NCBI GenBank assembly: GCA_031280325.1
Contig: JAITGW010000176.1
Span: 1-10,568 of the forward strand
DNA length: 10,568 nt
Source of the DNA: Oscillospiraceae bacterium
GTDB taxonomy: Bacteria > Bacillota > Clostridia > Oscillospirales > Oscillospiraceae
Reading direction: 5' to 3'
Made by a program: the position numbers and the translations under genes. Shown one piece after another: positions 6,919 to 10,568 of this stretch. Position 1 is the stretch's first letter. Each line of letters opens with the position of its first letter. Below the pieces are notes generated by a model. That model was not told the origin of the DNA. It saw only the letters and a list, made by a program, of their open reading frames with translations, and ran no database searches.

Positions 6919-6952
6919 GAAAAGCGCCGCAGCCCCCCGGCTGTGCGCTTTC
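6919..6952 (-). terminator. Hairpin after the flavodoxin gene, possible terminator
   Basis: GAAAGCGC and AGCC on one arm pair with GGCT and GCGCTTTTC on the other, giving a GC-rich stem that ends in a short TTTT. It lies about 55 bases past the flavodoxin stop codon and may end the dnaX-to-flavodoxin transcript. The T-run is weak. Confidence 0.45.
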
Positions 6953-7005
6953 AAAAAGACGTCAAAGATTTTTTTGTGCGCAAAGGGATTCCGCCGCCGC
7001 TCGCA

Positions 7006-7554
7006 CTAGGGTTTCCATGGCTCAACGCCGCTTGCCATTGCCCTTGCCGCCTCAAACGCAGCGCGCCTCTTATACTCCGCCGTCCAGCGGTTCTGCCCGA
7101 TCAGATCGAACACCGCTGCGCCCGTGTGCTTGCAAAAACGCTCCATCTGCTCAAGCGCGGCAAGCAAACCGTTGCCCGTTCCGCCGGGAGAGGCCGCAAG
7201 AATCGCGGGCTTGCCCGCAAACGCACCCTTGCCGAACTCGCACCGCCTCAGCCGGTCGAGAGCGCACTTCATCCCCTCCGCGACCTCCGCCCAATACACC
7301 GGCGTCACGAGAATGAACGCGTCCGAGCACCGTATTTTCTCCTGCAATTCGGACAGCCCGTCGTCCAGAATACATTTATGCTTCTCCCGGCAGCTTCCCC
7401 AGCCGTCAGCGCATACCTGACATCGTTTATAGCGCAGCAGCGCCGCCTTTTCGACCTGCGCTCCTCCCGCCTGCGCGCCGCCGGTCAGCGCGGTCTCAAG
7501 TGACGAGCAAAGCCCTTCGGACTTGGGATTTCCGGATAACATAAGAATTTTCAT
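7006..7554 (-). CDS. Flavodoxin-family NAD(P)H-dependent FMN oxidoreductase
   Basis: The 182-residue protein has the flavodoxin-like fold signature of the NADPH-dependent FMN reductase family. It starts MKILMLSGNPKSEG, where the SGNPK loop should bind the FMN phosphate. The segment DAFILVTPVYWAEVAEGMKCALDR is the family's TPxYW region (about 79-102). LAASPGGTGNG follows at about 118-128. Between these lies a Cys cluster, CQVCADGWGSCREKHKC (Cys45, 48, 55, 61). Such clusters occur in members related to iron-sulfur flavoproteins and might bind an Fe-S cluster; this is inference. It would transfer electrons in the cytoplasm, with unknown partner. Its ATG overlaps the methyltransferase stop (ATGA), and GGAGGG lies six bases before it, so the two genes are translationally coupled. 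The length is normal for the family. Confidence 0.88.
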   Translation of the reverse strand: MKILMLSGNPKSEGLCSSLETALTGGAQAGGAQVEKAALLRYKRCQVCADGWGSCREKHKCILDDGLSELQEKIRCSDAFILVTPVYWAEVAEGMKCALDRLRRCEFGKGAFAGKPAILAASPGGTGNGLLAALEQMERFCKHTGAAVFDLIGQNRWTAEYKRRAAFEAARAMASGVEPWKP

Positions 7555-8003
7555 ATGCAGCCCTCCAATCTCAGCAGATATTCCTTCACATCAAGCCCTC
7601 CGCCGTAGCCCACAAGCTTTCCGCCCGCACCTATCACGCGGTGACATGGAATAATTATGCAGATTGGGTTGCGGTTATTCGCCATTCCCACCGCGCGGGA
7701 CGCTTTCGGATCCCCGATTGCCGCCGCAATCTGTCCGTATGTGCGCGTTTCGCCATAGGGAATCGCGCGCAGCGCCTCCCAGTCACGAAGCTGAAATTGC
7801 GTGCCGGACGGGCGCAGGGGCAGGTCAAATTCCCGCAGTCTTCCCGCGAAATACTCCTCAAGCTGTAATCGCGCGCGCAGAAGCAGGGGCGTTTGCGCCG
7901 GCGGCTCTGAGGTTGGAGCGAATAACAGCTTTGTGAGCGCGCCGTCCTCTTCCTCCGCCCAAAGGGAACCTACCGGCGTGTCAATTCTCAGGCTAGAACC
8001 CAA
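7551..8003 (-). CDS. ogt: Methylated-DNA-protein-cysteine methyltransferase
   Basis: This suicide repair protein removes methyl groups from O6-methylguanine in DNA onto its own cysteine. The active-site motif IPCHRVIG is at 118-125, with nucleophile Cys120. The DNA-binding part has YGETRTYGQIA (83-93) and the arginine-finger segment SRAVGMANNRNP (102-113). The first 60 residues form the usual small N-terminal Ogt/Ada-like domain, starting at LRIDTPVGSL. The 150-residue length is typical. The start is TTG at 8003, inside the last codons of ybaB with an 11-base overlap. It has no in-frame ATG or GTG further upstream and only a weak ribosome binding site, so expression probably depends on translation of ybaB. 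It is coupled to the flavodoxin-family gene downstream. The symbol ogt is assigned by motif; adaB or mgmT would be equivalent. Confidence 0.92.
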   Translation of the reverse strand: MGSSLRIDTPVGSLWAEEEDGALTKLLFAPTSEPPAQTPLLLRARLQLEEYFAGRLREFDLPLRPSGTQFQLRDWEALRAIPYGETRTYGQIAAAIGDPKASRAVGMANNRNPICIIIPCHRVIGAGGKLVGYGGGLDVKEYLLRLEGCI

Positions 8004-8361
8004 GGTTAAGTCCCGAAAGTCCGCCCATACCTCCCGTGAGCTTTGACATATTGTCGCTCGCCGCCTTGTCAGAGAGGCGAATCGCCTCGTTCACCGCGGC
8101 GACAATCATGTCGGAGAGCATTTCAACGTCCTCGGGGTCAACCGCCCCCGGGTCAAGCTCAAGCGAGACAAGCTCACGCTTGCCCGACACTGTCGCCCTC
8201 ACAACGCCGCCGCCGGACGCGGCGGTATACGTCTGCTCCTCCAGCTCCGCCTGCATTTTAAGCAGATCCTCCTGCATTTTCTGCGCCTGCCGAATCATAC
8301 CCATGTTCATTCCGCCGCCTCCGCCGCCGGGGCGGCTTCCGCGAAATCCGCTCTTTGCCAT
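7993..8361 (-). CDS. ybaB: YbaB/EbfC family nucleoid-associated protein
   Basis: The protein is a small DNA-binding dimer that coats or bridges nucleoid DNA. I place the start at ATG 8361 (MAKSGFRGSR), because GGAGG lies five bases upstream. A longer reading frame back to 8430 would overlap the end of dnaX and has no good site. This gives 122 residues. Residues 9-18 are a Gly/Met-rich stretch. The core has the family pattern MIRQAQKMQEDLLKMQAELEE, a charged helix, then VVRATVSGKRELVSLELDP and DMIVAAVNEAIRLSD. The tail is Gly/Met/Leu rich (GGMGGLSGLNLGF), as in other YbaB proteins. It sits 58 bases after dnaX, the usual dnaX-ybaB pairing. The next gene is normally recR, but here it is a methyltransferase. 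Confidence 0.93.
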   Translation of the reverse strand: MAKSGFRGSRPGGGGGGMNMGMIRQAQKMQEDLLKMQAELEEQTYTAASGGGVVRATVSGKRELVSLELDPGAVDPEDVEMLSDMIVAAVNEAIRLSDKAASDNMSKLTGGMGGLSGLNLGF

Positions 8362-8419
8362 AAAAACCTCCGATAATATGCACCGTAACACGCATTTTTT
8401 TGCAAGATAGTCTCGAAAA

Positions 8420-10114
8420 CTAGTCCTCAATCGTCACGTTGCCGAATTTAAGCAGCTCGTCAATGCTTGCCTCCGGCTTTTTTGCGCCCGGCTTCTCAAG
8501 ACGCACGGTCACTCCCGCGCCGAGCTCCGCTTCCGCGGCCGCGCGCACTTTTTGAAGATTTTCCGGCTTTGAAAGCATGCTTTCAATGAATCCGTTGCTT
8601 GGCGTAACATAAAGCGTTCTGCCCGACATTACAGCGTCCGCGTCCGCAAGCGTGAATGACAGCGGCGGGCCAAGCCGCGACAATATGCTCTGCCAGCATC
8701 CATCTCCGCGTTGCTCAAGCTCGAATACCGGCGTCTCGGCCGCGCGTTTTGGTTCGCAAACCGGCGGCGGCGCCGCTTTTGCGAGCGCGGCTTCCTGCTT
8801 CAGCGGCGATTTTATTGTGACTGACTGCTCGTTCCACGGCGGCGCGTCGTCATCGCCCGGCATCGGCGGCAGCTCCCCCGCATCATGCGTCTCAAGCTCC
8901 GCCAGAGGCTCTCGTACTGTATCTCCGGTCACGGGCATGAGAAACTCCGGAGCCTTTGACGGAAGCGTCACCGGCTTTTGGAAGCCGCCGCCTTCAAGCG
9001 CCGCGATTCGCGCGAGAAGCGCTGTCTCGCCAAGCTCAAGTCTCTCGTCACAAAGCGACGCAAGGCGCGACTCCGCGATTATTCTGTCCGAAGCTCCGCC
9101 GCGAAACGCGCCGGCGGCGCGAGTAAGCTCTGAAAGCAGATACAGCAGCCGCTCTTTCGGCAGCGGCGCAAGATCAGAAAGCAGTATTTTTTCCGTCCTG
9201 CCAGTCAAAAGCTCATCATTCTCCGGGATTAGCTTGAACACCAGGGCGTCCCGTGCGGTCTGCGCAAGCTCGTCAAACAGCGCCGAGACGCTCTTCCCCG
9301 CCCGGTACATCACATCAAGCGCACGGAACGCGCCCTGCGCGTCCCGATTTGCGACAGCGCGGAAAAGCTCCGCCGTCTCATCGCGGGAGGAGAGTCCCAT
9401 CGCCCCGCGCACAAGCGCCTCCGTGACCTCCTCGCCCGACGCCGCGCATTGATCAAGCAGCGACAGCGCGTCGCGCATCGATCCGTCCGCAAAGCGGGAA
9501 AGCAGCTCAGCGGCGGCGTCATCAAGCGCAATACCCTCCGCCGCCGCGACATAATCAAGCCTCGCCGCGATTTTCCCCGGCGTAATGCGCCCAAAGGTGA
9601 ACCGCTGGCATCTGGAAAGTATCGTTGCGGGCACCTTGTGCAGCTCCGTCGTTGCGAGTATAAAGATGAGATGCTCCGGAGGCTCTTCAAGGATTTTCAG
9701 CAGTGCGTTGAACGCCGAAACTGACAGCATGTGCACTTCATCGATTATATAGACACGCTTTTTTGTCTCCGCCGGGGTAAATACAGCTTCCTCCCGCAGA
9801 GCTCGGACACTGTCCACGCCGTTGTTCGACGCGGCGTCAATCTCAAAGACGTCCATACTCGCGCCGGTCTCGATCGCGCGGCACGCGGCGCACTCGTTGC
9901 ACGGCTCTCCGTCAGTGGGATTTTCGCAGTTTACCGCGCGGGCAAGCAACTTCGCGCAGGAGGTTTTACCCGTTCCGCGTGTGCCGACAAACAAATAGGC
10001 GTGCGAAAGCCGCAAGGCGGCGCACTGCCGCGCGAGCGTTGTTGTAATATGCTCCTGCCCCGTGACCTCCGCAAAGGTTCGCGGGCGGTATTTCCGGTAA
10101 AGCGCCCGATACAC
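8420..10114 (-). CDS. dnaX: DNA polymerase III subunit gamma/tau
   Basis: The product is the ATPase of the clamp-loader complex, which loads the sliding clamp and organises the replisome. The 564-residue protein begins MYRALYRKYRP, the family signature. It has Walker A GTRGTGKT (44-51), zinc-binding Cys63, 72, 75 and 78, Walker B VYIIDEVHML (121-130), sensor 1 ATTE (154-157) and the SRC motif (167-169). Clamp-loader domains II and III follow. A Pro/Glu-rich linker (about 370-445) leads to a C-terminal tau-like region ending FGNVTIED, typical of Firmicutes. The start is GTG at 10114, with GGGGAAGGGG about nine bases upstream. It is preceded by the SRP RNA and followed by ybaB, matching the Bacillus scr-dnaX-yaaK order. 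A slippery A-AAA-AAG lies near the 3' end (8483-8477), see findings. Confidence 0.96.
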   Translation of the reverse strand: MYRALYRKYRPRTFAEVTGQEHITTTLARQCAALRLSHAYLFVGTRGTGKTSCAKLLARAVNCENPTDGEPCNECAACRAIETGASMDVFEIDAASNNGVDSVRALREEAVFTPAETKKRVYIIDEVHMLSVSAFNALLKILEEPPEHLIFILATTELHKVPATILSRCQRFTFGRITPGKIAARLDYVAAAEGIALDDAAAELLSRFADGSMRDALSLLDQCAASGEEVTEALVRGAMGLSSRDETAELFRAVANRDAQGAFRALDVMYRAGKSVSALFDELAQTARDALVFKLIPENDELLTGRTEKILLSDLAPLPKERLLYLLSELTRAAGAFRGGASDRIIAESRLASLCDERLELGETALLARIAALEGGGFQKPVTLPSKAPEFLMPVTGDTVREPLAELETHDAGELPPMPGDDDAPPWNEQSVTIKSPLKQEAALAKAAPPPVCEPKRAAETPVFELEQRGDGCWQSILSRLGPPLSFTLADADAVMSGRTLYVTPSNGFIESMLSKPENLQKVRAAAEAELGAGVTVRLEKPGAKKPEASIDELLKFGNVTIED

Positions 10115-10156
10115 GCCGCTTTGCCCCTTCCCCGCCGTTTACTGCGCCGTTAATTA

Positions 10157-10176
10157 CAAAAACCCGTATTCACAGG
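10157..10176 (-). terminator. Terminator of the SRP RNA
   Basis: On the minus strand CCTGT pairs with ACGGG (one G-U) around a GAAT loop, followed by TTTTT, just past the 3' end of the SRP RNA. The stem is short, so some read-through into dnaX is plausible. Confidence 0.6.
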
Positions 10177-10184
10177 CTCTAACA

Positions 10185-10486
10185 CTTTGCCGCCATGACG
10201 ATGCGCGCACCCGCCCCTGAACTGGGAATATGCCCGTTTCTCCGGCAGTTAGCTCAGAACCGGGTTCCTTGCGGCACACGAGGGTAATCGCTTAATGCTG
10301 CTCGGTTCCCCGCCTGACATGGTTCACGAGCCTTCGTTGCGCAAGTCCGATTCTTCAACGCCACTTACCGGTAACAGACGACACACTCCGCGCCCTCAGG
10401 CGGGGATTCATCCCTGCTATAGCGGGTTGCAGGCGACAGGGCACCGCTGACTCCCCGATTAGCGCGCATCGTCCCGCCGGCAAAGC
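10185..10486 (-). ncRNA. ffs: Signal recognition particle RNA, large bacterial type with Alu domain
   Basis: The RNA pairs with Ffh to target ribosomes to the membrane. The 5' arm CTTTGCCGGCGGGACGATGCGCGC, given here by position 10485-10462, is complementary to the 3' arm at 10208-10185 apart from a small internal mismatch. The Alu domain shows GCGGTGCCCTGT, then CCTGCAACCCGCTATAGCAGGG and TGAATCCCCGCC, as in Bacillus scRNA. The conserved Ffh-binding domain is present: ACCATGTCAGG, the GGGGAACC loop and AGCAGCATTAAG. This places the RNA with the long Firmicute type rather than the short 4.5S form. It lies directly upstream of dnaX, as in Bacillus. The exact ends are set by the promoter and terminator, within a few bases. 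Confidence 0.93.
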
Positions 10487-10495
10487 TATGAAATT

Positions 10496-10524
10496 ATTAT
10501 ACACGATAAATTCAAGAAAAACAA
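10496..10524 (-). promoter_or_regulatory. Promoter of the SRP RNA
   Basis: On the minus strand a perfect -10 TATAAT (10501-10496) lies 17 bases after a -35 TTGTTT (10524-10519), giving a start near 10489. The -35 overlaps the T-run of the terminator just upstream. Confidence 0.7.
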
Positions 10525-10556
10525 GGGGTGAAATCAAATTTCACCCCTTTGTTTTT
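10519..10556. terminator. Bidirectional intrinsic terminator at the right edge
   Basis: AAGGGGTGAAAT (10523-10534) pairs perfectly with ATTTCACCCCTT (10538-10549) around a CAA loop. T-rich runs flank both sides (GTTTTTCT on plus, GTTTTTCTT on minus). It probably ends an upstream minus-strand gene beyond the window and insulates the SRP RNA promoter. Confidence 0.85.
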
Positions 10557-10568
10557 CTATGTAAGCCT

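Noticed and set aside
6841..7503. 220-codon open frame on the plus strand
   Set aside because: Most of it is antisense to the flavodoxin-family gene. The product is Arg/Pro/Leu-rich with no recognisable domain.
8362..8430. N-terminal extension of ybaB by 23 residues
   Set aside because: The internal ATG at 8361 has a GGAGG site at ideal spacing and begins like other YbaB proteins. The extension is Cys/Arg-rich, overlaps dnaX and lacks a ribosome binding site.
8652..9452. 266-codon open frame on the plus strand
   Set aside because: It is antisense to dnaX, which has unmistakable motifs. The Ser/Arg/Ala-rich product reflects the GC-biased codons of the real gene.
1..10568. CRISPR arrays, insertion sequences, tRNA genes, phage genes
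   Set aside because: I saw no regularly spaced repeats, transposase motifs, terminal inverted repeats of IS type, or tRNA cloverleaf sequence anywhere in the window.

Overview
The window looks like chromosome from an anaerobic, moderately GC-rich Firmicute of the class Clostridia. The evidence is a long SRP RNA with an Alu domain placed just upstream of dnaX and ybaB (the Bacillus-type scr-dnaX-yaaK order), a T-box leader, strong purine-rich ribosome binding sites, and an oxygen-sensitive radical SAM/SPASM enzyme. Every gene I can support lies on the minus strand, so transcription runs from high to low coordinates.

Right end, 10568 to about 7000: a terminator and a sigma-70-type promoter precede the SRP RNA (ffs/scr), which has its own terminator. 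Then follow dnaX (DNA polymerase III gamma/tau), ybaB (nucleoid-associated protein), a methylguanine-DNA methyltransferase whose TTG start overlaps the end of ybaB, and a flavodoxin-family FMN oxidoreductase whose ATG overlaps the methyltransferase stop. The slot after ybaB, where recR usually sits, is taken by these DNA-repair and redox genes.

Middle, about 7000 to 3000: a lipid-anchored polysaccharide deacetylase comes first, with a hairpin across its ribosome binding site. Next is a T-box riboswitch with its own promoter and a clear terminator/antiterminator pair. Its specifier reads most naturally as UUC (phenylalanine). It controls one large gene that fuses an XRE helix-turn-helix, a cupin and a complete acyl-adenylate/acyl-CoA ligase. 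A T-box here ties the ligase to amino-acid, probably aromatic amino-acid, metabolism.

Left, about 3000 to 1: a self-contained transcription unit with a consensus promoter and a good intrinsic terminator encodes a radical SAM/SPASM enzyme followed 40 bases later by a 38-residue peptide ending in a CxC...CxxC cluster. I read this as a maturase plus precursor pair for a ribosomally made, radical-modified peptide (sactipeptide/ranthipeptide-like). It is the most novel-looking item in the window. Beyond it, a separate promoter drives an AAA/DUF4143 ATPase that is translationally coupled (ATGA overlap) to a lipoprotein gene running off the left edge.

All assignments come from reading the sequence and remembered family features. 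No database search was run.
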